Source: Rhodoferax sp. (GTDB lineage Bacteria; Pseudomonadota; Gammaproteobacteria; Burkholderiales; Burkholderiaceae_C). Taken from it: DNA of 64,000 nucleotides. Within the stretch, counting starts at the first letter, position 1. The number at the start of each line of letters is the position of its first letter. Below, piece by piece: positions 50,328-59,174 of the stretch. The position numbers were made by a program, and so were the translations under genes. Below the pieces are notes generated by a model, which was not told where the DNA came from, did no database searches, and worked only from the letters and a program-made list of their open reading frames with translations. Location of the stretch: the NCBI RefSeq assembly GCF_013297935.1, contig NZ_JAAFIX010000011.1:1-64000 (forward strand). The letters run 5' to 3'.

Positions 50328-51310
50328 CCTTCCTGCGCTTCCCGCCTGCAGCCCTCACCATGTTGCTCAGTCTGTGCCTGCTCGCGCCCGCCGCGCCGGT
50401 ATGGGCCGGGCCCATGCTAGACCGGATCAAGCAGCACCTGATGGAGCGCCGCGAAGGTGCCGGAAGAACGGCCGCAGACGAGGGCCTGGAAGACCCGGAC
50501 GGCAACGCCTCCAGTGACAACCGGCTCAAAGTCCTGCGCGATGTGCCCTATGGCAATGACGCCCGGCAAAAGATGGATGTTTACCTGCCGGAAGGCAGCG
50601 CGAGCGGGGCAGCGCCGGTCATCTTCATGGTGCATGGCGGTGCCTGGCGTACCGGCGACAAACGCAACAGCAATGTGGTGGACAACAAGGCCAATCGCTG
50701 GCTGGCCAAGGGGTTTGTGTTTGTATCGGTCAACAACCGCCTGCTCCCCGAAGCGGACCCCTTGGACCAGGTCCGCGATGTGGCCCGCGCTCTGGCTGCA
50801 GCACAGTCCAAGGCGCCGGGTTGGGGCGCGGATTCCAAACAATTTGTCTTGATGGGGCATTCGGCGGGAGCTCACTTGGTTGCCTTGCTGGCATCTTCAC
50901 CCGTCTACGGGCCGCAGGCCGGAGCCCAACCCTGGCTGGGTGCGGTGTTGTTGGACAGTGCGGCGCTGGATGTTGCCCCCATCATGAAGCAGCGCCATTT
51001 CAAGCTCTATGACCCGGCTTTTGGCACCGACCCGGATTTCTGGAAGGCCGTTTCCCCGCTGCAGCAATTGCACGCAGGCGCCAAACCCATGCTCGCGGTG
51101 TGCTCGACCCGGCGCGAAGACTCCTGTGCCCAAGCCAAAGTATTCAGCGCCCATGCCACCAGCTTGGGCGTCAAAGTGGTGCTGCTCGGACAAGACATGA
51201 GCCACGGCGATATCAACAAGGACTTGGGCAGCGCCGGAGCCTACACCCTGGCGGTCGAGCAATTCATAGGCGGGCTCAGCCCCGCCTTAGCCGGCGCGCT
51301 GGCTCGCTAA
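50324..51310 (+). CDS. Exported alpha/beta hydrolase
   Basis: Esterase-like protein of 328 residues with a signal peptide (about 1-29, LLSLCLLAPAAPVWAG). The oxyanion motif HGGAW and the nucleophile elbow GHSAGAH (in FVLMGHSAGAHLVALL, near residue 185) mark the carboxylesterase/BD-FAE group; the catalytic His is expected in DMSHGDINKDLG. It may act on an ester in the periplasm or be secreted. Translationally coupled to the patatin gene. Converges with the alcohol dehydrogenase gene with a 4-bp overlap of stops. Confidence 0.85.
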   Translation: MTFLRFPPAALTMLLSLCLLAPAAPVWAGPMLDRIKQHLMERREGAGRTAADEGLEDPDGNASSDNRLKVLRDVPYGNDARQKMDVYLPEGSASGAAPVIFMVHGGAWRTGDKRNSNVVDNKANRWLAKGFVFVSVNNRLLPEADPLDQVRDVARALAAAQSKAPGWGADSKQFVLMGHSAGAHLVALLASSPVYGPQAGAQPWLGAVLLDSAALDVAPIMKQRHFKLYDPAFGTDPDFWKAVSPLQQLHAGAKPMLAVCSTRREDSCAQAKVFSAHATSLGVKVVLLGQDMSHGDINKDLGSAGAYTLAVEQFIGGLSPALAGALAR

Positions 51311-52443
51311 AGGGCCGCCAGCAGCATGTGGCGGTAGTCCTCTACCGTGGCCAGGCGGGGGTTGGTTTTATGACAGTGGTCCGCAAGAGCACCACCAATA
51401 ATCTGCTCAAACTGCTCCTCGCGCACGCCCAAGGCAGCCAAACCGGTGGGTAGCCCCAAGCGGGCATTCATGTCTTTGACCGCAGCACCGAGATCCCCCG
51501 AACTCTGCAGCCCCATCGCATGGGCCATGCGCTGCAGCCGTTTGTCTTTTTGCACCGACTCGGCTTCTGCATTGAAGGCAATCACCGCGGGCAGAAACAT
51601 GGCGTTCAGGGTGCCATGGTGCAGGCGCGGGTCGACCCCGCCCAAGCTGTGGCTGAGCGAATGCACGCAACCCAACCCTTTCTGAAATGCCATGGCGCCC
51701 TGCATGCTGGCACTCATGAGCTGGGTGCGGGCCTCCAGGTCCCGGCCATCGGTGGTGGCGCGCTCGATGTGGGCCCACGCACGCTCTAAGCCATCCAGAG
51801 CAATGCCATCGGCAGGCGGGTTGAAGGCGGCCGCCATAAAGGTCTCCATGCAGTGGGCCACGGCATCCATGCCGGTTGCCGCTGTCAGACGCGGGGGCAG
51901 CCCCACCGTGAGCTCCGGGTCACAGAGGGCCGCTTTGGGCACCAGGTGCCAGCTGTGAAAGCCGAGCTTGCGGTGGTCGTCGACGATGATGATGGCGCCC
52001 CGGGCCACTTCGCTCCCGGTGCCGCTGGTGGTCGGGACCGCAATCAGGGGGGCCACCTGATCGGTAATCCGCACCGAGCCGCCCTCTATGGTCGCGTAGT
52101 GGGTGAGGGGGCCTTCGTGGGTAGCGGCAATGGCCACGCCTTTGGCGCAATCGATCGCCGAGCCTCCGCCCACGGCAATCAGGCCATCACACCCTTGAGA
52201 ACGGTACATGTCGGCGGCGGCCCGGACGGCGGCCTCGGTGGGGTTGGACGGCGTCTGGTCGAACACGGCGTACGGCATTCCCCCCAGCGCATCGAGCGCC
52301 TTTTGCAAAATGCCGGCGGCCTTCACGCCCGCATCCGTCACGATCAAAGGCCGTGAAATACCAATGCGCTCACACTCGCTGCGCAGCAGGCGGATGGCGC
52401 CGCAATCGAACTGAATCTGGGTCACGTAGTAGATCAAAGACAT
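51307..52443 (-). CDS. Iron-containing alcohol dehydrogenase
   Basis: Group III alcohol dehydrogenase of 378 residues. NAD-binding GGGSAIDCAKGVAI and TTSGTGSEVARGAII are in the N-terminal half, and metal-ligand positions are visible in TGMDAVAHCMETFM and GCVHSLSHSLGG, with HHGTLNAMFLP. It interconverts alcohols and aldehydes or ketones with NAD(P). The close group includes 4-hydroxybutyrate- and maleylacetate-type enzymes; the substrate is not assigned. I chose ATG 52443 because similarity begins at MSLIYYVTQ; a longer frame would include non-homologous residues. Confidence 0.88.
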   Translation of the reverse strand: MSLIYYVTQIQFDCGAIRLLRSECERIGISRPLIVTDAGVKAAGILQKALDALGGMPYAVFDQTPSNPTEAAVRAAADMYRSQGCDGLIAVGGGSAIDCAKGVAIAATHEGPLTHYATIEGGSVRITDQVAPLIAVPTTSGTGSEVARGAIIIVDDHRKLGFHSWHLVPKAALCDPELTVGLPPRLTAATGMDAVAHCMETFMAAAFNPPADGIALDGLERAWAHIERATTDGRDLEARTQLMSASMQGAMAFQKGLGCVHSLSHSLGGVDPRLHHGTLNAMFLPAVIAFNAEAESVQKDKRLQRMAHAMGLQSSGDLGAAVKDMNARLGLPTGLAALGVREEQFEQIIGGALADHCHKTNPRLATVEDYRHMLLAAL

Positions 52444-52498
52444 GGTGCCGCCGTGTAGGATTGAACGAATTCCGACTGTAGCGATTTCACCGCCTCTC

Positions 52499-53491
52499 AT
52501 GAGTCACCACTTTGACCCCCACGCAAATCCCCGCAATTTGCTCACACCCGCCACCCTGAAGGTAGTGGACAGCATTGCGCGGGCGGGGCACGTGCCCATG
52601 CACGCCATGAACGCCACCCAGGCCAAGGCCGCCTACGCCGCAGCGGCCAATGTGCTGGAGCTGCCGATTCAAAAAGTGCTCCGCGTGGAAGACTTCACCA
52701 TTCCCGCGCGGGACGGCACGCTGCTGCCAGCGCGGCATTACGCCACCACGCTCGGAACTTTGCCGGTCTTGCTCTACCTGCACGGAGGCGGCTTCACGGT
52801 AGGCAGCATTGCCACCCACGACGGCCTGTGTCGCAGGCTGGCACACCTGGCAGGCTGCGCGGTGGTCTCGCTGGACTACCGGCTCGCGCCGGAGTACCAG
52901 TTTCCCACGGCCCATGAAGACTGCTGGGATGCCTTGCAGTGGATCGCCCGGCATGGCCCCGAGCGCGGCCTGGACGCCTCGCGCCTCGCAGTCGGCGGCG
53001 ATAGTGCGGGCGGCACACTGTCAGCGGCCTGCGCCATTGAGGCGCGCGACCACCAGCTGCCGCTGGCCTTGCAGCTCTTGTTTTACCCGGGGTGCGCGGG
53101 CCACCAGGACACGGCCTCTCACCGCAAATTCGCCAAAGGTTTTGTGCTGGAGGAGCCGAGCATCAGTTACTTCTTCGGGCACTACGTGCGCACACCTGCC
53201 GACCGCGACGACTGGCGCTTTGCCCCGCTGGACGGCAAGCGCCCGGACGGCTTCGAGGTCGACCTGGGTGGCGTGGCACCCTCGTGGGTAGGCCTGGCCG
53301 AATGTGACCCGCTGGTGGACGAAGGCGTTTTGTATGCCGACCGGCTGCGCATGGCCGGCGTGGCGGTGGACTTGGAGATTTACCGCGGCGTCGTGCATGA
53401 GTTCATCAAAATGGGGCGGGCCCTGCCGGAGGCCCACACCGCCCACCAGGACGCTGCCCGCGCTTTGCGAGCCGCCTTTCAACTCACATAG
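52499..53491 (+). CDS. Alpha/beta hydrolase, hormone-sensitive lipase family
   Basis: Esterase of 330 residues. The HSL motif HGGGFTVGS (oxyanion hole) is near residue 97 and the nucleophile motif GGDSAGGTL near 164. Asp of the triad is expected in AECDPLVDEG and His in GVVHEFIKMG. It is cytoplasmic, having no signal peptide. I chose ATG 52499 because the family start begins there. It is divergent from the alcohol dehydrogenase gene and followed 11 bp later by the thioesterase-GNAT fusion. Confidence 0.9.
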   Translation: MSHHFDPHANPRNLLTPATLKVVDSIARAGHVPMHAMNATQAKAAYAAAANVLELPIQKVLRVEDFTIPARDGTLLPARHYATTLGTLPVLLYLHGGGFTVGSIATHDGLCRRLAHLAGCAVVSLDYRLAPEYQFPTAHEDCWDALQWIARHGPERGLDASRLAVGGDSAGGTLSAACAIEARDHQLPLALQLLFYPGCAGHQDTASHRKFAKGFVLEEPSISYFFGHYVRTPADRDDWRFAPLDGKRPDGFEVDLGGVAPSWVGLAECDPLVDEGVLYADRLRMAGVAVDLEIYRGVVHEFIKMGRALPEAHTAHQDAARALRAAFQLT

Positions 53492-53502
53492 GAACCCGCA
53501 CC

Positions 53503-54387
53503 ATGACATGGACACCCCAGGACTTCAAATTCCTCCACCCGCTGCGCGTCCGCTGGTCTGAGGTGGACATGCAGAAGATTGTTTTCAACGCGCACTATCT
53601 CACCTACCTCGACACGGCCATGGCCGCGTATTGGCGTGCCTTGGCCTTGCCCTACAGCGACACCATGGAGTCCCTGGGCGGAGATTTGTTCGTGAAAAAG
53701 GCGACGCTGGAGTACCACGCTCCGGCGCTGTATGACGAGGGCTTGCAGGTCGCGCTGCGGCTGCAGTCGATCGGCACGAGTTCGTTGCGTTTTGATGGGG
53801 CGGTGTTTCGCGAAGGCGTGTTGCTGACGAGCGCCGAGCTGATTTATGTGTTTGCAGACCCGCAGTCGCGGACCTCCCTCCCTGTGCCCTTGGCGCTTAA
53901 ATCGGCTTTATCGGCATGGGAAAGCGGCGCACCGGCAGTCAACACCACACTGGGCGACTGGCAGACCCACAAAGACTGCATCACCCCCTTGCGCCATGCG
54001 GTCTTTGCGAAAGAACAGGGCATTGCAGCCGACCTGGTGTGCGACGCGGCGGACGAGTCTGCGGTTCATGTAATGGTGTGCAATGGTTTGGGGCGCGCCG
54101 TGTCGAGCGGACGGCTGCTGGTGCATGCACCCGGTACGGGTCGCATCGGCCGGATGGTGACGGACAAGGCACTGCGCGGCCAAGGCTTGGCGCGAACGGT
54201 GTTGCATGCGCTGATGGAAGCGTCGCGCCAGCGGGGAGACTCCGCCATCGTCCTGCACGCGCAAGCCAGTGCGGTCGGTTTCTACCTCAAGGAAGGTTTC
54301 AAGCCCGTGGGGCCGGAGTTCGTGGAGGCCGGCATTGCCCATCAGGAGATGGAGCTCCGCTGGGCTCTCACAAACGTGAAGTCTTAG
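53503..54387 (+). CDS. Fusion of YbgC-like thioesterase and GNAT acetyltransferase
   Basis: Protein of 294 residues with two domains. Residues 1-135 are a hotdog thioesterase of the YbgC/4-hydroxybenzoyl-CoA group: V-R-W-S-E-V-D-M carries the catalytic aspartate, followed by NAHYLTYLDTAMAAYWRAL. Residues about 150-290 are an ElaA-like GNAT, with LRHAVFAKEQG and the acetyl-CoA loop GRMVTDKALRGQGLARTVL, ending in GFKPVGPEFVEAGIAHQEM. The two halves act on acyl-CoA and acetyl-CoA, so they may work in sequence on one substrate. The fused arrangement is uncommon to my knowledge. Confidence 0.85.
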   Translation: MTWTPQDFKFLHPLRVRWSEVDMQKIVFNAHYLTYLDTAMAAYWRALALPYSDTMESLGGDLFVKKATLEYHAPALYDEGLQVALRLQSIGTSSLRFDGAVFREGVLLTSAELIYVFADPQSRTSLPVPLALKSALSAWESGAPAVNTTLGDWQTHKDCITPLRHAVFAKEQGIAADLVCDAADESAVHVMVCNGLGRAVSSGRLLVHAPGTGRIGRMVTDKALRGQGLARTVLHALMEASRQRGDSAIVLHAQASAVGFYLKEGFKPVGPEFVEAGIAHQEMELRWALTNVKS

Positions 54388-55019
54388 AACCCCAGGGACG
54401 CCAGCAGATCGTCGACATCGTCTTGCTTGAGAGCGTTGTCGGCGGTCTGCGGTCCTTCCAGGACATGGTCATCCACGGATACGCCTGTACCTGAATCGGC
54501 TACTTTCGGAGTCGCTACTGCCTCGGGGCTGCTGTCGAGCAGCAGCTGCACCAGCTGCATTTCGGTACGGGTGATGATGTCGATCACCTTCTTGATGACC
54601 TGACCGGACAAGTCCTGAAAATCCTGCGCCATCATGATGTCGCTGAGCACTTCGGACTGCTTGGAAGAAAACTCTGCCGTCGAATGGGCAAACTTGCCAC
54701 AAGTCACCAACAGCCCCTTCGCTTTGTCGTCGCTGTAGTCAGGGTTCTGAGCGAGGCGGGTGAGTGCCTCGCCCAACTCGTCGCCCCGTTTGGCCAAGTC
54801 GTCACAGGCCGGCTTGGCGGCCTCCACCAGATTCAGCACCTTGTTGGCCGCGTCCTCCGTCATCTTGCCCACGTAGGCCAATCTGTCCCTTGCGTTGGGA
54901 ATTTCTTCAACGATGTTGTGGAGTTGGTTGCTACCCAACACCGAGAGTGCTTCGTGCATTTCCCGCGTGATGGATCCCAAACGGGCAAACGCTTCTTCTT
55001 TGCTGAGAGGTGTGGACAT
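54384..55019 (-). CDS. cheZ: Protein phosphatase CheZ
   Basis: Chemotaxis phosphatase of 211 residues that removes phosphate from CheY-P. The long helical hairpin carries the catalytic segment MMAQDFQDLSGQVIKKVID (with the catalytic glutamine in DLSGQ) and the C-terminal DDVDDLLASLGF is the CheY-binding helix, joined by a flexible Thr/Ser-rich linker. No cheY or other chemotaxis gene is in the window, so it is an orphan here. It converges with the thioesterase-GNAT gene with a 4-bp overlap of stops. Confidence 0.93.
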   Translation of the reverse strand: MSTPLSKEEAFARLGSITREMHEALSVLGSNQLHNIVEEIPNARDRLAYVGKMTEDAANKVLNLVEAAKPACDDLAKRGDELGEALTRLAQNPDYSDDKAKGLLVTCGKFAHSTAEFSSKQSEVLSDIMMAQDFQDLSGQVIKKVIDIITRTEMQLVQLLLDSSPEAVATPKVADSGTGVSVDDHVLEGPQTADNALKQDDVDDLLASLGF

Positions 55020-55122
55020 AAGCGAGCGGGTTCCTTCGGCGCGTTGTCGGTCTATTCTTATTATGAAGTGCGAAACCGCCGGCGTGCCACCTTAATCCTG
55101 AAAATCGGAGGGTAAACCGGCC

Positions 55123-56052
55123 TCAAATATCTTCCAAGAGGGCGTAGGGCAGGGGTAACACCGTCAGTTCGGCACCGGCAACCGACAGCTTCCCGGCTTG
55201 GCTGGAGGTTTGCAGCACAACAACTGCCTCATAGCCGCCAGCGGGGTGGGCCGCCGACTGCACGACCTGACCCACCACATTCTCCGGATCATCGTCGGCA
55301 TAAATTTCCTGTGCCGCAGTCAGCGGGCCGGTCGTGTGAACCCGGTAGGCGCGCCGCTTCAAGGTGCCGCGGAACTGGCTGCGAGCCACCACCTCTTGCC
55401 CCGGGTAGCAGCCCTTTTTGAAGCTCACGCCGCCGACGGATTCGTAGTTCAACATTTGAGGAACAAAGGCCTCGAACACCGGCTGCGTCACCATCACCAC
55501 CCCGGAAGCCACCTCGCCCCATTGCCAGGTGTCGAGTGGCAACGCGGGCCCTGCGGGCTGCGGCGCCCCAGCAGGCGCTATGAGGATTTGTCGTGCCGTG
55601 CTCCCCGCAGGGTACAGCGCGACCAAAGAATTCTGATCAAATTCGGTCTTAGCCCATATGGAATATGCGCCATTAGCTATGTTTTTTGTAGCATCGCCCG
55701 CCAGGCCCCACAGGTCGTAGGCTTCGCTTGCGTCCGACAACTTGGCTTTGGAGCGCATGACAAACATGGAGAGCCGCTTGAGCGTGGGTGCCAGCAAGTC
55801 TTTACTGCAGAGGAGCAAAATTTTTCCATCTTCGCGCTTGAGTCCGATAAAGCTGGCTTGCATCCGCCCTTTGGCATTGCAAAACGCGGCCAGCCGTGCT
55901 TGGTCGGTTCCTAAGAGCGAGAAATCCTGGGTGAGCTGGCCATGGATGAATTTGGCAGCGTCATCGCCCTCGATGGCGATAACACCCCAGTGGTTCAAAC
56001 GGACTACGCCAAAAGGCAGGGCAAAAGAGGGAGCGGGGTTCGATGCGGTCAT
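55123..56052 (-). CDS. ygfZ: Folate-binding protein YgfZ
   Basis: GcvT-related protein of 309 residues that works in iron-sulfur cluster assembly with tetrahydrofolate. The signature KGCYPGQEVVARSQFRG is complete, including the functional cysteine, and the N-terminal FIHGQLTQDF region is typical. I chose ATG 56052 because similarity begins near FALPFGVVRLNHWG; a longer frame from 56130 would overlap mltG. A dispersed repeat copy encodes residues about 121-138 in a variable loop. The divergent mltG start is only 10 bp away. CATAAT lies 7 nt upstream of the ATG, so a leaderless mRNA is possible. Confidence 0.93.
   Translation of the reverse strand: MTASNPAPSFALPFGVVRLNHWGVIAIEGDDAAKFIHGQLTQDFSLLGTDQARLAAFCNAKGRMQASFIGLKREDGKILLLCSKDLLAPTLKRLSMFVMRSKAKLSDASEAYDLWGLAGDATKNIANGAYSIWAKTEFDQNSLVALYPAGSTARQILIAPAGAPQPAGPALPLDTWQWGEVASGVVMVTQPVFEAFVPQMLNYESVGGVSFKKGCYPGQEVVARSQFRGTLKRRAYRVHTTGPLTAAQEIYADDDPENVVGQVVQSAAHPAGGYEAVVVLQTSSQAGKLSVAGAELTVLPLPYALLEDI
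55639..55692 (+). repeat. Dispersed repeat copy 12 (in ygfZ)
   Basis: AAATTCGGTCTTAGCCCATA, then TGGAATATGCGCCATTAGCT and ATGTTTTTTGTAGC. The host gene is on the opposite strand and reads it ATKNIANGAYSIWAKTEF, the same frame as patatin, GST and DUF1624. It is distinctly AT-rich against its flanks. Confidence 0.75.
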
Positions 56053-56059
56053 AGGCTGA

Positions 56060-56065
56060 ATTATG
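56060..56065 (-). promoter_or_regulatory. Putative -10 box of ygfZ overlapping the mltG start
   Basis: Minus-strand CATAATTCAGCCT precedes the ygfZ ATG; the hexamer leaves 7 nt and overlaps the first codon of mltG, so the two genes' initiation signals are interleaved. Confidence 0.4.
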
Positions 56066-57079
56066 ATTCGCGGTTTGATCCAGACAGGAAGTAGGGCTGT
56101 GCGCTTTTTTATTGCGGTCGTTCTGGCCATTGCCGCCGTGCTCGCCGGTGCTTTTGCCTGGGTTCACACGCCGATGGCGCAGCAGGCGGAGGTGGTCGAC
56201 CTGCAAGTCGCCGCCGGGGCCAGCTCACGTGAAGTGGCCAAGCGGGTGCAGGACGCCGGTGTCGACGTGTCGGCCGACCTGTTGTATGCGTGGTTCCGCC
56301 TGTCCGGCAAGTCGCGCCAGATCAAGGCGGGCAGCTACGAGATTAATCAAGGAACTACCCCCCGCGATCTTCTAGTGAAGCTGGTGCAGGGTGACCAGGT
56401 CTTGCGCACGGTCACCATTGTGGAAGGCTGGACCTTCCCTCAGGCGAGACGGGCCTTGGCCAAGGCGGAGTTTCTGAAGGCCCAAACCCAAGGTCTGTCG
56501 GACAGCGATGTGATGGCGGCGCTCGGCCGCGCGGGGCAGGCGCCCGAGGGGCGCTTTTTCCCCGACACCTACACCTATGCCAAAGGCAGCAGTGATCTGG
56601 ATGTGCTCAAAAGTGCTTTGCAGGCCATGGACAAGCAGCTTGAAGCAGCTTGGAGTTTGCGCCAGCCCGGCCAGTACCTGCAAACGCCGGAGCAGGCGCT
56701 GGTGCTGGCCAGCATTATCGAAAAAGAGACTGGCCGGACGGCTGACCAGGCGCTGATTTCAGCCGTTTTCCACAACCGGCTGAAGATCGGGATGCGCCTG
56801 CAAACGGATCCAACGGTGATTTATGGGCTTGGTGAGCAATTTGACGGCAATCTGCGCAGAGCCGATTTGCAGGCCGACACGCCTTTCAACACCTACACCC
56901 GCAGCGGACTCCCGCCGACCCCTATTTCTTTAGCCGGCAAGTCAGCGCTATTGGCCGCCGTTCAGCCGGAGGCTTCCAAAGCACTTTATTTCGTAGCCCG
57001 GGGCGACGGTAGCAGCCAGTTCAGCGTGACGTTGGACGAGCACAATCAAGCCGTCAACAAGTACCAGAGAGGGCGTTGA
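56063..57079 (+). CDS. mltG: Endolytic murein transglycosylase MltG
   Basis: Membrane-anchored lytic transglycosylase of 338 residues that cleaves nascent peptidoglycan strands and sets glycan length. One N-terminal helix ([20 protein letters not shown], about 15-35) anchors a periplasmic LysM-like region and the YceG domain. The catalytic glutamate is in [11 protein letters not shown] (near residue 221) with the following [24 protein letters not shown] second in-frame GTG at 56099 would also preserve the helix. It begins a plus-strand operon mltG-tmk-holB-pilZ-tatD-ank, a gene order known in Burkholderiales. Confidence 0.95.
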   Translation: MIRGLIQTGSRAVRFFIAVVLAIAAVLAGAFAWVHTPMAQQAEVVDLQVAAGASSREVAKRVQDAGVDVSADLLYAWFRLSGKSRQIKAGSYEINQGTTPRDLLVKLVQGDQVLRTVTIVEGWTFPQARRALAKAEFLKAQTQGLSDSDVMAALGRAGQAPEGRFFPDTYTYAKGSSDLDVLKSALQAMDKQLEAAWSLRQPGQYLQTPEQALVLASIIEKETGRTADQALISAVFHNRLKIGMRLQTDPTVIYGLGEQFDGNLRRADLQADTPFNTYTRSGLPPTPISLAGKSALLAAVQPEASKALYFVARGDGSSQFSVTLDEHNQAVNKYQRGR

Positions 57080-57089
57080 GCCCAAGAGC

Positions 57090-57746
57090 ATGCAGGGACT
57101 ATTCATCAGTTTTGAGGGTATTGATGGCGCGGGCAAGTCGACGCACATCGATGCCGTTCGCGTAGCCTTTGAGGCCAGCGGTGCACCAGTGACGCTCACC
57201 CGTGAACCTGGAGGAACTCCGCTGGCCGAACGTTTGCGCACCATGGTCCTGAATGATTCCATGGATGCCATGACTGAGGCGCTGCTCGTTTTTGCCGCCC
57301 GGCGTGACCATTTACAGCAGGTCATCCTGCCGGCACTGGCACAAGGCCATGTGGTGCTTTGCGATCGTTTTTCCGATGCCAGCTTTGCGTATCAGGGCGG
57401 CGGCCGTGGGTTCGACTGGGGCATTCTGGAGACCTTAGAGAAGTGGGTTCAGTCCACAGAAGCTCAGGCTGCGCCAGGCGTGCGAGCCTCGTTGGTCAAA
57501 CCGGACCTCACCATCTGGTTTGACTTGCCGCCGGCAGTGGCCGCACAACGGCTCTCGCATGCGCGGGTGCCAGACAAATTCGAGTCTCAGCCGCAGGTGT
57601 TCTTTGAGAATGTCGCGCAAGGCTATGCGCGCCGGGCAGCAGCCGATGCGACGAGGTTTGCGCGGGTCCATGCAGACCAGACGCAAGATGCCGTTCGGGC
57701 AAATGTGTTGGCGGTACTTCGTCAGCGTGGGTACATCCCGGAATGA
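57090..57746 (+). CDS. tmk: Thymidylate kinase
   Basis: Enzyme of 218 residues that phosphorylates dTMP to dTDP for DNA synthesis. The P-loop [12 protein letters not shown] is at about residues 8-19, the DR motif and TMP-binding region in [17 protein letters not shown] near 96-112, and the LID-type arginines in [21 protein letters not shown]. Its stop overlaps the holB start (ATGA), and both products serve DNA replication. Confidence 0.97.
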   Translation: MQGLFISFEGIDGAGKSTHIDAVRVAFEASGAPVTLTREPGGTPLAERLRTMVLNDSMDAMTEALLVFAARRDHLQQVILPALAQGHVVLCDRFSDASFAYQGGGRGFDWGILETLEKWVQSTEAQAAPGVRASLVKPDLTIWFDLPPAVAAQRLSHARVPDKFESQPQVFFENVAQGYARRAAADATRFARVHADQTQDAVRANVLAVLRQRGYIPE

Positions 57747-58750
57747 CAGTCGCATCTTGGATTGCGCACCAGCGCGGCGTATTACTCAGCCAGAAAGGAC
57801 ACGCTTGGCTGCTGCAAGGGCCGTCGGGCCTCGGCCACTACACACTGGCCATGGAGCTTGCCCGGGCCTGGCTGTGTGAAAACGCCAGCGGGGAGGGTGC
57901 CTGTGGCACCTGTGGAAGCTGTCACGCCATCGATGTGCGCACCCATGCCGACTTGTGCATGCTCATGCCGGAAACCACGGTGCTGGAGCTCGAATGGCCC
58001 TTGAGTGAAAAGGCACAGAGCGAGATTGACGACAAGAAGCGCAAGCCCAGCAAAGAAATCAGGGTCGACGCAATGCGCGACGCGGTGGAATTTTCTCAGC
58101 GCACGAGTGCGAGAGGCCGGGGCAAGGTCGTGGTGGTGTTTCCCGCGGAACAAATGAACCACGTAACTGCCAACGCGCTCCTGAAGACCCTGGAAGAGCC
58201 TGCCGGGGATGTCCGCTTTGTGCTGGCAACCGAATCTGCGCATCAGTTGTTACCGACCATCCGTAGTCGCTGCATCTCACACACGCTCCTTTGGCCGACC
58301 CCGCAGGACGCCGCAGCCTGGCTGACAGGGCAAGGAGTGGACGCAACAAAAATTGCTTCGGCACTCCAGGCCGGTGGCGGTCGACCGGAGGTCGCTTTGT
58401 CATTGGCGAGGTCGGGGGACGCCCTTAGCCGATGGGCAGACATACCGCTGAGCCTCAAGGCAGGGGATGGGTCTGTCTTTAAAGACTGGTCTGCCGCTCA
58501 CCAGCTGGATGCAGTCCAAAAAACCTGCCACGACTTGATGACCCTCGCCGTAGGAGCCGAACCCCGCTTTTTCCCCAAGAAGGCGTTTCAGGGGATTCAG
58601 CCCGACACGGTGGCGCTGTCAACGTGGTCCCGCCAGTTGAAAGAGTCTATGAAAACCATAGATCACCCATTCAACGCAGGCTTGCTGACTGAGTCACTTG
58701 TATCGAATGCCCAATCCGTCCTAAACTCCGGACAGCCAAGGAAACCATGA
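57743..58750 (+). CDS. holB: DNA polymerase III subunit delta'
   Basis: Clamp-loader subunit of 335 residues, part of the tau-delta-delta' complex that loads the beta clamp. The P-loop position reads GPSGLGHYT and lacks the GK[ST] lysine, as expected because delta' does not bind ATP. The four-Cys zinc module ([16 protein letters not shown]) follows near 50-65. The conserved sensor region is [21 protein letters not shown] and the S-R-C motif is in TIRSRC. Start and stop overlap tmk and pilZ by 4 bp each. Confidence 0.95.
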   Translation: MTVASWIAHQRGVLLSQKGHAWLLQGPSGLGHYTLAMELARAWLCENASGEGACGTCGSCHAIDVRTHADLCMLMPETTVLELEWPLSEKAQSEIDDKKRKPSKEIRVDAMRDAVEFSQRTSARGRGKVVVVFPAEQMNHVTANALLKTLEEPAGDVRFVLATESAHQLLPTIRSRCISHTLLWPTPQDAAAWLTGQGVDATKIASALQAGGGRPEVALSLARSGDALSRWADIPLSLKAGDGSVFKDWSAAHQLDAVQKTCHDLMTLAVGAEPRFFPKKAFQGIQPDTVALSTWSRQLKESMKTIDHPFNAGLLTESLVSNAQSVLNSGQPRKP

Positions 58751-59109
58751 GCAGCACCCCTATTCCCAGCGCACGGCCCAGTGTCATTCAGCTTTCCATC
58801 AAAGAGAAGGCTGCCCTATACGCTGCGTACATCCCCATGTTTACGGAGGGCGGGGTGTTCATTCCCACTACTCGGGAGTACGCATTGGGCGATGATGTTT
58901 ATGTTTTGCTGTCTTTGCCGGAGGATGTGCAGCGCTACCCGGTCGCCGGCAAGGTTGCCTGGGTAACGCCTGCCAAGGCGGCCGGTGGGCGCACGCAGGG
59001 TGTTGGGATTTTGTTCCCTAAGGATGAAAAGTCCCGCGCGCTGAAGCTCAAAATAGAAGAGATTCTCGGGGCACATATGGCGTCTGATCGCCCCACCCAA
59101 ACGGTTTAA
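58747..59109 (+). CDS. pilZ: PilZ-domain protein (type IV pilus assembly)
   Basis: Protein of 120 residues consisting of a PilZ fold. It resembles the founder PilZ of type IV pilus assembly, which lacks the N-terminal RxxxR and so does not bind c-di-GMP: here the strands LSIKEKAALYAAYIPMFTEGGVFIPT and VAGKVAWVTPAKAAGG show no RxxxR, and the DxSxxG motif reads FTEGG. It overlaps holB by 4 bp. This fixed holB-pilZ-tatD order is a known proteobacterial arrangement. Confidence 0.93.
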   Translation: MSSTPIPSARPSVIQLSIKEKAALYAAYIPMFTEGGVFIPTTREYALGDDVYVLLSLPEDVQRYPVAGKVAWVTPAKAAGGRTQGVGILFPKDEKSRALKLKIEEILGAHMASDRPTQTV

Positions 59110-59174
59110 CTCTACCAACCGGCTAGGCGCAGGATTAGAAGTCATTGCCAGCCGCGGTATGTTGCGGACTACGC

